The translations under genes were made by a program, and so were the position numbers. Below the pieces are notes generated by a model, which had not been told where the DNA came from, searched no databases, and was given only the letters and a program-made list of their open reading frames with translations. A stretch of 64,000 nucleotides of DNA from positions 1 to 64,000 of the forward strand of contig JAKFUZ010000006.1 of assembly GCA_021732445.1 (NCBI GenBank), read 5' to 3'. Of this stretch, positions 46,446 to 56,810 are shown piece by piece. This stretch comes from Sphingomonas sp. Its GTDB lineage: Bacteria; Pseudomonadota; Alphaproteobacteria; Sphingomonadales; Sphingomonadaceae. The first letter of the stretch is position 1. Every line of letters begins with the position of its first letter.

Positions 46446-47747
46446 ATGGACGACGCGACGGGCGGTGACAGGGCGGAGCGCGTGCCCCGGTCGCATGATG
46501 CGCCCGCCGGCGCGGGCGGGCGCGCAAACCCGGCGACCGCGCCTGCCGCGATGGCTGCCGCCGCGCCCGCCGCAACGGGTCTGTCTGGCCCCGCTGCGAC
46601 GCCAGACGGCGCGTTTGGCCTGCCATTGCCCGAGCTGGCGGGCGAAAATGTCGATCGGGTCTCGCTCCGGCGCGACCGGTTGCTGGCCGCGCTCACGATG
46701 ATTGCCGGGCTTGCGCTCGCCTTTGTCATACCGTTTGCGCTGAAGGCCGGGGCCGAGTTTTTCCTGCCGGTGACGGCGGCCCTGGTCATTGCCGTTGCGA
46801 TGGTGCCGTTGCTGGAATGGCTGGAGCGGCGGCGCTTGCCGTCGCCACTTGCGGCGCTGACCTGTGTGGTGCTGTTCCTCGGCTTGGCCAATATCGCGCT
46901 GGCCGCGATAGTCGTGCCTGCCGCCCGGTTTTTCGCGCTTTTGCCGGAGCGGATTGGCCGGATTCGCGCCAATTTGGCGCCCTTGATTGATTTTTATCTG
47001 AACGTCGAAAAATATGTCGACAAAACAACCATGAAGCTCGCTATCGGGTCGGCGCGCCATGCCGCTTCGATGGCGCAACCCCGCCAGGCGCCGCCGGCCT
47101 CGCTGGTGGAGCTGATCGCGATGTCGGCGCCGCCGGTGTTCATCAAGATATTTTTCGGTACGCTGATCGTTTTTTTCTTTCTGGCCGGCTGGACCCGGCT
47201 GCGGCGGCGGACGATTACCAGCCGCACGAGCTTTGACGGCGCGATGGCGACGGCGCGGGTCATTCAGGCGGTGGTCGACGACACCTCCTCCTATCTCGGT
47301 ACGATTTCGCTCATCAACCTGCTGCTCGGCGCGCTGGTTGCGGCCATGCTGTGGCTCCTCGGCATGCCCTATCCGCTGATGTGGGGCGGCATTGTCGCGA
47401 TGCTGAACTATGTGCCTTATTTCGGGCCGATTGCGGCTGCCATCCTGCTCGCGCTTGCAGGGCTGATGGTGTTCAACGACATCTGGGTGGCGATGGCGCC
47501 CGCTGCGCTGATGGTGGTGGCGCACTTGACCGAATCGAACCTGGTAACGCCATTTGTGGTTGGGCACCGGCTGACGATAAATCCTATCATGATATTGATA
47601 TCCATTAGTTTTTGGACATGGGTGTGGGGCACTGCCGGGGCGCTTTTGGCGGTGCCGCTGCTCATCATCGGGCAGACGGTGCTGGCGGCTGCGGGCAAAC
47701 CCGATATTGCGGGCTTTCTGTTCGAACACGGCACGCTTGACCGGTGA
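46446..47747 (+). CDS. AI-2E/PerM-family membrane transporter
   Basis: About 433 residues. An Ala/Pro/Gly-rich, disordered N-terminus of about 75 residues precedes 7-8 membrane segments (LTMIAGLALAFVIPFALKA; IFFGTLIVFFFLAGW; LINLLLGALVAAMLWLLGM; the signature MLNYVPYFGPIAAAILLALAG). Family members export AI-2 or act as permeases; the substrate here is unknown. ATG 46446 has an AGGGGGCGG site and is preferred over upstream starts. Confidence 0.88.
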   Translation: MDDATGGDRAERVPRSHDAPAGAGGRANPATAPAAMAAAAPAATGLSGPAATPDGAFGLPLPELAGENVDRVSLRRDRLLAALTMIAGLALAFVIPFALKAGAEFFLPVTAALVIAVAMVPLLEWLERRRLPSPLAALTCVVLFLGLANIALAAIVVPAARFFALLPERIGRIRANLAPLIDFYLNVEKYVDKTTMKLAIGSARHAASMAQPRQAPPASLVELIAMSAPPVFIKIFFGTLIVFFFLAGWTRLRRRTITSRTSFDGAMATARVIQAVVDDTSSYLGTISLINLLLGALVAAMLWLLGMPYPLMWGGIVAMLNYVPYFGPIAAAILLALAGLMVFNDIWVAMAPAALMVVAHLTESNLVTPFVVGHRLTINPIMILISISFWTWVWGTAGALLAVPLLIIGQTVLAAAGKPDIAGFLFEHGTLDR

Positions 47748-47794
47748 GGGCGCAAGGGGTGGCCGCGCGTGGCCTAGATTTGGCAAGCAGCCGG

Positions 47795-47823
47795 TTGACA
47801 GCCAATCGCACCTAAACTAGGTG
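47795..47823 (+). promoter_or_regulatory. Candidate tRNA promoter
   Basis: A consensus -35 TTGACA (47795-47800), a 17-base spacer and TAGGTG (47818-47823) lie 22 bases before the tRNA. The -10 is a weak match. Confidence 0.45.
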
Positions 47824-47844
47824 CCGCGCCTCACGCTATTCCAA

Positions 47845-47921
<77 letters not shown>

Positions 47922-47959
47922 TAGCGCGCAGGCTTCCAACGCTATCGCAAGGGTTCGGC

Positions 47960-48670
47960 ATGGTCGGTGGCTGGGAAAAGTCGGCCGCTGCCTGGATCGC
48001 GTCACAGGGTGAAGCGGGGGATTTCACCCGGCGGCACGTGCTCGATTCGGTGATGCTGGGCCAGGTGGCTGGCCGCGGATATCGTCGCGCGCTTGATATC
48101 GGCTGCGGGGAAGGGCGCTTCTGCCGCATGATCGCGCCGCATGTCGCCTCGGTCACTGGGATCGACCCGGCACCATCATTGATTGCGGAGGCAAGGCGGC
48201 GGGACCCGTCAGGCGATTACCGCCTTGGCCGCGCGGAACAGCTCGATTTTGCGGATGCCTCGGTCGATCTTGTCGTGTCGTATCTGTCCTTCATCGATAT
48301 CGAGCAAATTGATCGGGCAATCGCCGAAATCGCTCGCATACTGGCCCCGGGTGGCACGCTGTTGGTCGCCAATCTGAACGGCTTCAATACTGCCGCTGCC
48401 AATGGCGGCTGGCAGACCGCCTGGCGCGGCGGCAAGCGCCATTTCGCGATTGACGATTATCTGGTGGCCCGGCCGAACCGCGCGGCCTGGTGCGGCATTG
48501 ATGTCATCAACTGGCACCGGCCGATGTCGACCTATATGACGCTGCTGATCGGTGCAGGGCTTCGCCTCACGCTTTTTGAGGAGCCGGCGCCGACGGGCGG
48601 TGATCCGGCGCGGGCCGACGCGTATCGCCGAGCGCCCTATGCGCATGTCATGACCTGGCGGCGCGATTAG
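47960..48670 (+). CDS. Class I SAM-dependent methyltransferase
   Basis: 236 residues: motif I ALDIGCGEGRFCRMIAPH, GIDPAPSLIAEA, GRAEQLDFADASVDLVVSYLSFIDI and ILAPGGTLLVANLNG. Methyltransf_11/25 fold; substrate unknown. It begins 38 bases after the tRNA. Confidence 0.9.
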   Translation: MVGGWEKSAAAWIASQGEAGDFTRRHVLDSVMLGQVAGRGYRRALDIGCGEGRFCRMIAPHVASVTGIDPAPSLIAEARRRDPSGDYRLGRAEQLDFADASVDLVVSYLSFIDIEQIDRAIAEIARILAPGGTLLVANLNGFNTAAANGGWQTAWRGGKRHFAIDDYLVARPNRAAWCGIDVINWHRPMSTYMTLLIGAGLRLTLFEEPAPTGGDPARADAYRRAPYAHVMTWRRD

Positions 48671-48722
48671 GCTTGGATCGCATTGCCGTGGCGCCGCCGC
48701 GTCCAGCCGCAGCGAGCCCGCC

Positions 48723-48932
48723 CTATGGGCGCCAGCGCCCTGTTTCCATCCAGCTTAGCAGCGGTTTCATCGGGGCGATCCAGATGACCCCGGTCAACGC
48801 ATAAAACGCCATCTGCCCGATGACCGGCCAGCTCGCGACCACGGCGGACAGGCTGGCGATCAGCACCACCCAGAAGGTGATGAGCACCAGCAGCGCCAGC
48901 GCGCCTGCGGGTTTGCGCCAGCTTGGCGTCAT
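48723..48932 (-). CDS. DUF2842-like small membrane protein
   Basis: 69 residues with two hydrophobic segments (LALLVLITFWVVLIASLSAVVA and MAFYALTGVIWIAPM) and a short W-rich C-terminus, matching the DUF2842 proteins of alphaproteobacteria. The start overlaps the 5-FTHF cycloligase stop by 4 bases. Function unknown. Confidence 0.8.
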   Translation of the reverse strand: MTPSWRKPAGALALLVLITFWVVLIASLSAVVASWPVIGQMAFYALTGVIWIAPMKPLLSWMETGRWRP

Positions 48933-49483
48933 CGCATGATCTCCGGGTTGATCCAGCCATTTTCGGTGATGATGCCGTGGAGCGGCATGTCCCAGGCGTC
49001 AACCGGTAAGTCGTCGACTTCCTGCACCGACCAAGCAATGCCGAGGCGCAGCGCATCGGGGGCGTCGGCAAAGGCGCGGTCATAATGCCCCGCGCCTTGC
49101 CCCAGCCGGTTGCCGTAGCGGTCAAAACCCAGCAGCGGGGTGAGCACGATGTCGGGGGCAAGCGCGCGCGCGCCATCCGGCGGCTGGCGCAGGCCCAACG
49201 GCCCGTCGTGCAGTGCATCGTCGTGTGACCATGCCAGAAATCGCAATGCGCCGGTTTTGCTGACAATATGGGGCAGGCAGAGCGTGGCGCCATGCGCGGC
49301 ACAGGCGGCTGCGATGAGGGCGGGGTCTGCCTCACCGCCAATCGGCAGATAGCTGGCGACGATGTTTCGCGAGGTGAGCAGCGCGGTCATTTCGGGCGGC
49401 ACCGGCAATGGCGGACGTCCGCGTGCAAACACGGCGCGCCTTGCTCTCAGCTCGGCGCGGAGCGCGCGTTTTGCCTCACTCAT
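48929..49483 (-). CDS. 5-formyltetrahydrofolate cyclo-ligase
   Basis: About 184 residues. Converts 5-formyl-THF to 5,10-methenyl-THF with ATP. Signs are the basic N-terminal helix KRALRAELRARRA, SYLPIGGEADP and the signature TPLLGFDRYGNRLGQGAGHYDRAF. It lies downstream of 6S RNA on the same strand, the conserved ygfA position. ATG 49483 is preferred over an in-frame TTG at 49495; neither has a strong ribosome-binding site. Confidence 0.93.
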   Translation of the reverse strand: MSEAKRALRAELRARRAVFARGRPPLPVPPEMTALLTSRNIVASYLPIGGEADPALIAAACAAHGATLCLPHIVSKTGALRFLAWSHDDALHDGPLGLRQPPDGARALAPDIVLTPLLGFDRYGNRLGQGAGHYDRAFADAPDALRLGIAWSVQEVDDLPVDAWDMPLHGIITENGWINPEIMR

Positions 49484-49500
49484 CGGGGTTGCCAACCGGT

Positions 49501-49541
49501 CTCACGCATCGGCCTCACGCATTGGCGCCACGCAGTGGCCT
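49501..49541. repeat. Degenerate 13-14-bp repeats in the cycloligase leader
   Basis: CTCACGCAT[CT]GG at 49501 and 49514, and a diverged CCACGCAGTGG near 49528, form an imperfect tandem array between 6S RNA and the cycloligase gene. Confidence 0.55.
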
Positions 49542-49588
49542 GGCCGACCGGACGCATCGGTCGCCCTCAGCCATTGCCGGGCGCACCC

Positions 49589-49622
49589 AGCCTCAGGCGA
49601 TGACTAGCCTCAGGCGATGATG
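49589..49622. repeat. Two tandem 17-bp repeats at the 3' flank of 6S RNA
   Basis: AGCCTCAGGCGATGA begins at 49589 and again at 49606 (period 17, 15 matching bases each), directly next to the 3' end of the predicted 6S RNA. Confidence 0.85.
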
Positions 49623-49623
49623 T

Positions 49624-49784
49624 GTGGCGGGACCACCATGGCCGTTTGCCTGAATATCCTCTGACGCCGGTAACGTCAGGTGGGAACCATATTCTCAGAC
49701 CAGGATCTGCGAAGGGACAGCCCCCATGGATGATGAATCGCCTCAGGGATGTTCCTAAAGCTCGTACCGGGCAGTACCCGCCAC
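49624..49784 (-). ncRNA. ssrS: 6S RNA
   Basis: About 161 nt on the minus strand between zapA and the 5-FTHF cycloligase, the conserved alphaproteobacterial 6S location. The ends close a stem: GTGGCGGG (complement of 49777-49784) pairs with CCCGCCAC (complement of 49624-49631). Internal arms such as TGACGTTACCGGCGTCA (a hairpin) and AGGAACATCCCTGAGGCGAT fit a long imperfect hairpin with a central bubble that mimics an open promoter and binds sigma-70 RNA polymerase. Boundaries are estimated from the stem. Confidence 0.8.
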
Positions 49785-49792
49785 TGCCCAAT

Positions 49793-50125
49793 CTAGGGAG
49801 TGTCGGGCCGGTCCTCAAGGGCCTTGGCAAGTTGCTCCAGCCGAACGGCCAGCCGGTCGAGCGTTTCATCGCTCACCCCCGTCGTGCCGATGGGTATGGC
49901 AGGTGCGGGCGGCGCGGCGCTGGCCTGCGCCTCGTCAAGGGCATCAGCGAGCATCAGCGCGACAAACAACATGGTGCGCTCATCGTTCATGCCCCCGGCG
50001 GCCTGGCTTGCGGCGGGCCACCGCTCGTCAAGCAGGCGGCTGACATGCAAAAGCTGCGCTTCCGATCCGTCACGGCAGGCGATGTGATGATCGCGGTTGC
50101 CGATGCGAAGCGTTACCTGCGCCAT
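49793..50125 (-). CDS. zapA: Cell division protein ZapA
   Basis: 110 residues: beta-hairpin head VTLRIGNRDHHIACRDGSEAQLLHV, then a long helix (MLFVALMLADALDEAQ) and a C-terminal coiled coil (LDRLAVRLEQLAKALED). Binds and bundles FtsZ. The start overlaps the zauP stop (TAATG). Confidence 0.92.
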   Translation of the reverse strand: MAQVTLRIGNRDHHIACRDGSEAQLLHVSRLLDERWPAASQAAGGMNDERTMLFVALMLADALDEAQASAAPPAPAIPIGTTGVSDETLDRLAVRLEQLAKALEDRPDTP

Positions 50126-50316
50126 TATTCGCGGCCGCTGCCGAGCACGCCGTCGAGCTGCGCGATGGCGAGCCGTACCTGCTGGCGAAGGGCATCGTGG
50201 CGTTCGGCCAGATTATTGTACTTGCCGGCCTGCGCGACCAATGCCGCCTCGATCCGCGCGATTGCCCGCTCGATACGCTCAGCGGCCGACAGGGGACTGC
50301 TCTCCACCATTTTCAT
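50125..50316 (-). CDS. zauP: ZauP-like coiled-coil protein (ZapA upstream partner)
   Basis: 63 residues, almost wholly helical heptads (AAERIERAIARIEAALVAQ, LAERHDALRQQVRLAIAQLD), in the place of Caulobacter ZauP, which acts with ZapA to focus the Z-ring. Named by position and coiled-coil nature, as the sequence is too short for firm homology. ATG 50316 is chosen because upstream in-frame residues are of non-coding composition. Confidence 0.72.
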   Translation of the reverse strand: MKMVESSPLSAAERIERAIARIEAALVAQAGKYNNLAERHDALRQQVRLAIAQLDGVLGSGRE

Positions 50317-50482
50317 GAGATAGCATGGCCGCCGCTGACCGCAAGCGGCATTGGAAGGCGCAGCGGCAGCCGCTGTGGTTGACGGCGCGCCGTGCGGGCC
50401 GCAAAGACCGCGCCGACACCATCGACTCGCCGGGCGCCGAAACCATGGCTCGCGCGCCGGCCCTCCAGGGGGGACACAACCT
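50317..50482. promoter_or_regulatory. Divergent region between zauP and tkt
   Basis: 166 bases that must hold promoters for the cell-division/6S unit and for the transketolase-gap-pgk genes. No specific element is recognised. Confidence 0.4.
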
Positions 50483-52468
50483 ATGGCCGCATCACCTAAC
50501 GATATGGCCAGCACCCTGGCCCGCCCGATGGCCAACGCCATCCGCGCGCTGGCGATGGACGCGGTCGAAGCCGCCAAATCCGGGCACCCCGGCATGCCGA
50601 TGGGCATGGCAGATGCCGCCGCCATGCTCTTTTCACGCTACCTCAAATTTGATCCGGCCGACCCTGCTTGGCCAGATCGTGACCGGTTCATCCTGTCTGC
50701 CGGGCACGGCTCGATGCTGTTGTATGCGCTGCTCCATCTGACCGGCTATGCCGCGCCCACCATCGACGACATCCGCCGCTTTCGCCAGCTGGGCAGCCCG
50801 TGCGCGGGCCACCCTGAAAACATTCATCTGGCCGGTGCGGAATGCACCACCGGGCCGCTCGGTCAGGGGCTCGCAATGGCGGTGGGTTTTGCCATGGCCG
50901 AGCGGCACCTGAACGCGGTGTTTGATGCCGCGCTGGTTGACCACCGCACCTGGGTGGTAGCCGGCGATGGCTGCCTGATGGAAGGCATCAACCACGAAGC
51001 GATTGGTCTTGCCGGCCATCTCGGGCTTGGGCGGCTGAACGTGCTGTGGGATGACAACCGCATCACCATTGACGGGCCGGTTACCCTGTCGTCGAGCGAA
51101 GACATTCCCGCGCGCTATGCAGCTGCTGGCTGGCATGTGACCGCATGCGACGGGCATGCGATGGACGACGTTGCCCGCGCCATCGAGCAGGCGATGGCCG
51201 ACCCGCGCCCCTCGCTCATCCAGTGTCGCACGATCATCGGCAAGGGCGCGCCCAACAAGCAGGGCACCTCCAAAACGCACGGATCGCCGCTTGGCGCCGA
51301 TGAAGTGGCGGCCGCGCGCACCGCTATGGGCTGGGACGCGCCACCCTTTGTCGTGCCCGAGCAGATAGGTGCCGCCTGGCGGGAGGTTGGCGCGCGGGGC
51401 GCTTCTGCGCGGGCGGCGTGGGGCGACCGGCTCGCCGCGCACCCGAGGCGTGCTGATTTTGAGGCGCGGATGGCCGGCGCCGCGGTTGATACCAGCCCGC
51501 TCGACGCGCATATCAAGGCGCTGATCGCTGCGCCCCAGAACATCGCGACGCGCAAATCATCGGAGATTGCGCTCGCCGCCATCACCGGGTCGCTTCCGCA
51601 GCTCGTGGGCGGATCGGCCGACCTCACCGGCTCAAATTTCACCAAGACGCCTGACCTCACCCCCATGATCCGCAGCGATTATGCCGGGCGTTATGTCAAT
51701 TATGGCATTCGCGAATTCGGCATGGCGGCGGCAATGAACGGCATGGCGCTGCACGGCGGTGTCATTCCGTTTGGCGGCACCTTTCTGGTGTTCAGCGATT
51801 ATGCGCGCCCCGCCATTCGCCTGTCGGCAATCCAGCATGCGCGGGTGATTTATGTGATGACGCATGACTCCATCGGCGTTGGCGAGGATGGCCCTACGCA
51901 CCAGCCGATCGAGCATGTCGCAAGCTTGCGGCTCATCCCCAATCTCGACGTGTTTCGCCCCTGTGATGCGGTGGAGACAGCGGAATGCTGGCAGCTCGCC
52001 ATCGCCCGTGCCGATGGCCCGTCGCTGCTGGCGCTGTCTCGGCAAAATCTGCCACAACTGCGGCGGGAGGCGGCTGAAAACCGCTCGGCACGCGGCGGCT
52101 ATCGACTTTTGGCCGCGCAGGCGCCGCGCAAGGTGGTGTTGGTGGCAACCGGCTCCGAGGTCGCGATTGCGGCCGATGTGGCGGCAACGCTTGAAGCGCA
52201 GGGCATTGGCGCCGATGTCGTTTCCATGCCGTGTACGAGCCGGTTTGACGCCCAAGACGCCGCATACCGGGCCGATATGCTGCCGGCCAGCGCGCTGCGG
52301 GTTTCCATCGAAGCCGGGTCCACGGTCGGCTGGGAACGCTACACTGGCGAGAACGGCCTGCGGATTGGGATCGACAGTTTTGGGGCGTCTGGCCCCATCG
52401 ACGCGCTATACGCACATTTCGGGCTGACGGCAGACGCCATCACGGCCCGGATTCTTGCAATGCTTTGA
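50483..52468 (+). CDS. tkt: Transketolase
   Basis: About 661 residues, TPP-dependent enzyme of the pentose phosphate pathway. Signs are AMDAVEAAKSGHPGMPMGMAD, LSAGHGSMLLYALLHLTGY, TTGPLGQGLAMAVG, the TPP motif GDGCLMEGINHEAIGLAGHLGL...WDDN, and DSIGVGEDGPTHQPIEHVASLR. ATG 50483 begins MAASPNDMASTLARPMANA; the ATG at 50504 is also possible. First of a tkt-gap-pgk run. Confidence 0.95.
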   Translation: MAASPNDMASTLARPMANAIRALAMDAVEAAKSGHPGMPMGMADAAAMLFSRYLKFDPADPAWPDRDRFILSAGHGSMLLYALLHLTGYAAPTIDDIRRFRQLGSPCAGHPENIHLAGAECTTGPLGQGLAMAVGFAMAERHLNAVFDAALVDHRTWVVAGDGCLMEGINHEAIGLAGHLGLGRLNVLWDDNRITIDGPVTLSSSEDIPARYAAAGWHVTACDGHAMDDVARAIEQAMADPRPSLIQCRTIIGKGAPNKQGTSKTHGSPLGADEVAAARTAMGWDAPPFVVPEQIGAAWREVGARGASARAAWGDRLAAHPRRADFEARMAGAAVDTSPLDAHIKALIAAPQNIATRKSSEIALAAITGSLPQLVGGSADLTGSNFTKTPDLTPMIRSDYAGRYVNYGIREFGMAAAMNGMALHGGVIPFGGTFLVFSDYARPAIRLSAIQHARVIYVMTHDSIGVGEDGPTHQPIEHVASLRLIPNLDVFRPCDAVETAECWQLAIARADGPSLLALSRQNLPQLRREAAENRSARGGYRLLAAQAPRKVVLVATGSEVAIAADVAATLEAQGIGADVVSMPCTSRFDAQDAAYRADMLPASALRVSIEAGSTVGWERYTGENGLRIGIDSFGASGPIDALYAHFGLTADAITARILAML

Positions 52469-52492
52469 GACACAGATACGGAGAACAGCGAC

Positions 52493-53503
52493 ATGACGGT
52501 CAAGGTTGCGATCAACGGGTTCGGGCGCATTGGGCGCCTGGTGGCGCGCGCGATGCTGGAGCAGGCCGATACCGGGCTTGAGCTGGTTGCCATTAACGAT
52601 CTGGGTGATGCGAAGGCCAATGCGTGGCTGTTCAGCCGTGATTCGGTCCACGGCAAATATCCCGGCACCGTGGCGGCCGAGGGTAATGAGATGGTGATCG
52701 ACGGCAAGCGCATCCGCGTGACTGCCGAGCGTGATCCCGCCAATTTGCCGCACCGCGAAATGGGCGTTGATCTCGTGCTGGAATGTACCGGCTTTTTCAC
52801 CGACCGGGCATCGGCGCAAAAGCATCTTGATGCTGGCGCCCGGCGGGTACTGATTTCGGCTCCCGCCAAGGGCGTGGACCTGACGGTTGTGTATGGCGTC
52901 AATCACGACCGGTTGACGGCGGACCACACAATCGTCTCCAACGCTTCCTGCACCACCAACTGCCTGGCACCCGTGGCCAAGGTGCTGAACGACGCGATCG
53001 GCATCGAACGCGGGCTGATGACCACGGTGCACGCATATACCAATGACCAGAAGATCCTCGACCAGTTGCACAGCGACCCCCGCCGCGCGCGGGCGGCGGC
53101 GATGTCGATCATTCCCACCACCACGGGGGCCGCGCGGGCGGTTGGTGAGGTGTTGCCGGAGTTGAAAGGAAAGCTTGACGGGTCGGCGATCCGCGTCCCC
53201 GTGCCCGATGTCAGCCTTGTCGACCTGACGTTCAACCCCAGCCGCGACGTTACGCGCGACGAAGTGAATGCCATTCTCAAAGCTGCTTCGGAAAGCGGGC
53301 CGCTCAAAGGGATTTTAGAGTATTCGCAAGAGCCTTTGGTGTCGATTGATCTGATGCACAACCAGGCATCGTCAACGATCGACAGCCTTGAGACGGCGGT
53401 GCTTGAGGGCAAGCTGGTGCGGGTGGTGAGTTGGTATGACAATGAATGGGGCTTTTCGTCGCGCATGGTTGATACCGCGCGGGCGATGGCGGCATTGGTT
53501 TAG
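52493..53503 (+). CDS. gap: Glyceraldehyde-3-phosphate dehydrogenase, type I
   Basis: 336 residues: [16 protein letters not shown] (NAD site), catalytic [13 protein letters not shown] (Cys near 153), [11 protein letters not shown] (catalytic His), [10 protein letters not shown], and [15 protein letters not shown] at the end. The INDLGD segment after beta-2 favours NAD. 24 bases after tkt. Confidence 0.97.
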   Translation: MTVKVAINGFGRIGRLVARAMLEQADTGLELVAINDLGDAKANAWLFSRDSVHGKYPGTVAAEGNEMVIDGKRIRVTAERDPANLPHREMGVDLVLECTGFFTDRASAQKHLDAGARRVLISAPAKGVDLTVVYGVNHDRLTADHTIVSNASCTTNCLAPVAKVLNDAIGIERGLMTTVHAYTNDQKILDQLHSDPRRARAAAMSIIPTTTGAARAVGEVLPELKGKLDGSAIRVPVPDVSLVDLTFNPSRDVTRDEVNAILKAASESGPLKGILEYSQEPLVSIDLMHNQASSTIDSLETAVLEGKLVRVVSWYDNEWGFSSRMVDTARAMAALV

Positions 53504-53538
53504 GCGGGGCGCGGTCGACGCAGTAACGGAGGCGAACA

Positions 53539-54726
<1,188 letters not shown>

Positions 54727-55255
54727 GCTGGCAGGTACCGGTCGGCGCCGGGGCGGCCGCAGCGGTGGTAGGGGGGCCTGCTGCAACAAGGGCAGCAGCG
54801 CATTGTCGAGATTGGCCCGCAACGCGCCCGAAATCGCTCGAAACACCTGAGAGAGTTCGTAATTTCAGAGCGATCGTGGCCGGTTGATGATCCTGAGTCA
54901 ATTGAGGCGACAAGCGCTGCGCAGTGTGTTATGGCATTGGTCATCTCCTCATGATTGGACGCTTTGGCGGCTGTTTCGGGGAGACTGAGAGACCTCGCGC
55001 GCTCCCTTGGATTGTAAGTGGAGCGGCTCGCTTGATGGCATTTGTGAAATATTCGGCGGCAAGTCGCGCGTTGGCGGTGCACTGCACGCAGGTGCGGCTT
55101 GCCGCTTGTGCCGCTCCGGTCGCTGTGCGCCGCCGCTGAAAGTTTCGGCGAGTCGGCCGGGGCCGGACGATTCGTCGCTCTCATCTATCTCGGCCTCACC
55201 GGTGGCGCTGCCCGAGCGGTACGTCATCCGGCATTGCTACCAAGGAACCAAGACT
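54727..55255. other. Long gene-free stretch before the cold-shock gene
   Basis: 529 bases between pgk and the cold-shock gene. Short ORFs on both strands have no recognisable protein, and none has both a good ribosome-binding site and coding-like composition. The right half probably holds the cold-shock promoter and a long 5' leader. An sRNA cannot be excluded. Confidence 0.5.
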
Positions 55256-55462
55256 ATGCCGATCGGCACCGTAAAATTTTTCAACGCCGACAAGGGCTAT
55301 GGCTTCATCGCGCCGGAAGACGGCGGCAACGATGCCTTCGTCCACATCAGTGCGGTTGAAGCAGCCGGCATGCGCACGCTCGATAAGGAGCAGCGCGTGT
55401 CCTATGAGCTGGAGCAGGACCGTCGCGGCAAGATGTCCGCGGTGAATCTCTCCGCGGCCTGA
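55256..55462 (+). CDS. Cold-shock domain protein (CspA family)
   Basis: 68 residues: GTVKFFNADKGYGFIAPEDG (RNP1 KGYGFI) and DAFVHISAVEAAG (RNP2 FVHIS). Single-stranded nucleic-acid chaperone. ATG 55256 has AAGGAA about 9 bases upstream; the frame is open further upstream but lacks CSD similarity. Confidence 0.95.
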   Translation: MPIGTVKFFNADKGYGFIAPEDGGNDAFVHISAVEAAGMRTLDKEQRVSYELEQDRRGKMSAVNLSAA

Positions 55463-55470
55463 TCGCGATT

Positions 55471-55508
55471 TTCGGGGGTGGCGCGCCGCCTGGCAGGTCA
55501 TCCCCGAA
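55471..55508 (+). terminator. Hairpin after the cold-shock gene
   Basis: TTCGGGGGTG (55471-55480) pairs with CATCCCCGAA (55499-55508) with one G-T pair, around a GC-rich loop, 8 bases after the stop. The following tract (TTTCCTT) is weak, so this is a probable rather than certain terminator. Confidence 0.5.
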
Positions 55509-55572
55509 CATTTCCTTCCCGCCGGTTCAGCCCGGCCCGGCGCTTTCGGGCCATAACCATGCAAGGATAGCG

Positions 55573-55770
55573 ATGACGACGACGGCAATTTTCTGTCGCG
55601 AACGGGCGGAGCAATCCGCGCGCGATGCGGCATCGGCCCAGCTCGACAATGTGCGCGACCGCTATCTGCGGGCGGCAGTTGCCTGGGGCGAAATGGCCAC
55701 GCGCGCTGAAAAAACGGCCGAGCGCCGCGCTGTCAACGACCACGCCAAGGTCGATTTTTCGGTCGATTAA
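55573..55770 (+). CDS. Small helical protein of unknown function
   Basis: 65 residues (MTTTAIFCRERAEQSARDAA...), predicted mostly helical with a central LDNVRDRYLRAAVAWGEMA. Short proteins of this pattern occur in sphingomonads, but I know of no function. It has its own ATG and lies between a cold-shock and an aldolase gene. Composition is Arg/Ala-rich but coding-like. Confidence 0.6.
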   Translation: MTTTAIFCRERAEQSARDAASAQLDNVRDRYLRAAVAWGEMATRAEKTAERRAVNDHAKVDFSVD

Positions 55771-55897
55771 GGCCGCGCGCTGCGGGGGCGGCGCCCGGCG
55801 CGCCACGGAAACCCCGTTGCCCGTATGCGCGCGCACCGCTAACAGCGCGGCCAGGCATTTCTATGCATCGCCACAGGCACCGCGCGCGAGGGACATC

Positions 55898-56806
55898 ATG
55901 ACGCCAACCGTAAAAGCCATTCTCGATGGGTATGAATCCGACAATCCCGGCGTGAAGGGAAACCTGGCGCGTATCCTGATGCAGGGCCGGCTGGGGGGCA
56001 CTGGAAAACTCCTCATCCTGCCGGTCGACCAGGGCTTTGAACATGGCCCGGCGCGCAGCTTTGCGATCAATCCGCCGGCCTATGACCCGCATTATCACTT
56101 TCAGCTCGCAATCGATGCGGGCCTTAGCGCCTATGCCGCGCCGCTTGGCATGATCGAGGCAGGGGCGGCCACTTTTGCCGGCCAGATCCCGACAATCCTG
56201 AAGGTCAACAGCTCGAACAGTTGGGCCACGCAGATCAGCCAGGCGCTGACCGGCAGTGTGGATGATGCGCTGCGGCTGGGTTGCTCGGCGATCGGCTTCA
56301 CCATCTATCCCGGCTCTGACGACGTTTTTTCGATGATGGAACAAATCCGCGAAATGGCAGATCATGCCAAGTCGGTTGGCATCGCCACGGTAATCTGGTC
56401 CTACCCGCGCGGCGGCAAGCTCTCGAAAAAGGGAGAACTCGCGCTGGATGTGGGCGCCTATGCGGCGCACATGGCGGCGTTGCTCGGCGCACATATCATC
56501 AAGGTGAAGCTGCCAGGCGACCATATCGAACAGGATGACGCGAAAAAGGCATATGAAGGCATTGATGCCTCCACCCAGGCTAACCGCGTCGCGCATGTCG
56601 TGCAGAGCTGCTTCGGTGGCCGGCGCATCGTCGTGTTCTCAGGTGGTGCGGCCAAGGGCGAAGATGCTGTTTATCAGGATGCGCGCGACATCCGTGACGG
56701 CGGCGGCAATGGCTCGATCATCGGGCGCAACACCTTCCAGCGGCCGCGCGATCAGGCAATCGCGATGCTCGACAAGCTCGTACGGATCTATAAAAACGAG
56801 GAGTAA
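55898..56806 (+). CDS. Fructose-bisphosphate aldolase, class I (DhnA/FbaB type)
   Basis: 302 residues, metal-independent Schiff-base aldolase. Signs are KLLILPVDQGFEHGPARSF, VIWSYPRGG, and AHIIKVKLPGDH with the catalytic lysine near 202, then FSGGAAKGEDAVYQDA and GGNGSIIGRNTFQRP (phosphate site). GAGGG precedes ATG 55898. Longer upstream in-frame sequence is not coding-like. Completes the glycolytic group tkt-gap-pgk-fba. Confidence 0.93.
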   Translation: MTPTVKAILDGYESDNPGVKGNLARILMQGRLGGTGKLLILPVDQGFEHGPARSFAINPPAYDPHYHFQLAIDAGLSAYAAPLGMIEAGAATFAGQIPTILKVNSSNSWATQISQALTGSVDDALRLGCSAIGFTIYPGSDDVFSMMEQIREMADHAKSVGIATVIWSYPRGGKLSKKGELALDVGAYAAHMAALLGAHIIKVKLPGDHIEQDDAKKAYEGIDASTQANRVAHVVQSCFGGRRIVVFSGGAAKGEDAVYQDARDIRDGGGNGSIIGRNTFQRPRDQAIAMLDKLVRIYKNEE

Positions 56807-56810
56807 GCCC

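Noticed and set aside
46377..47786. 469-codon open frame antisense to the AI-2E transporter
   Set aside because: Highly basic composition without domains, and the plus strand has the family signature.
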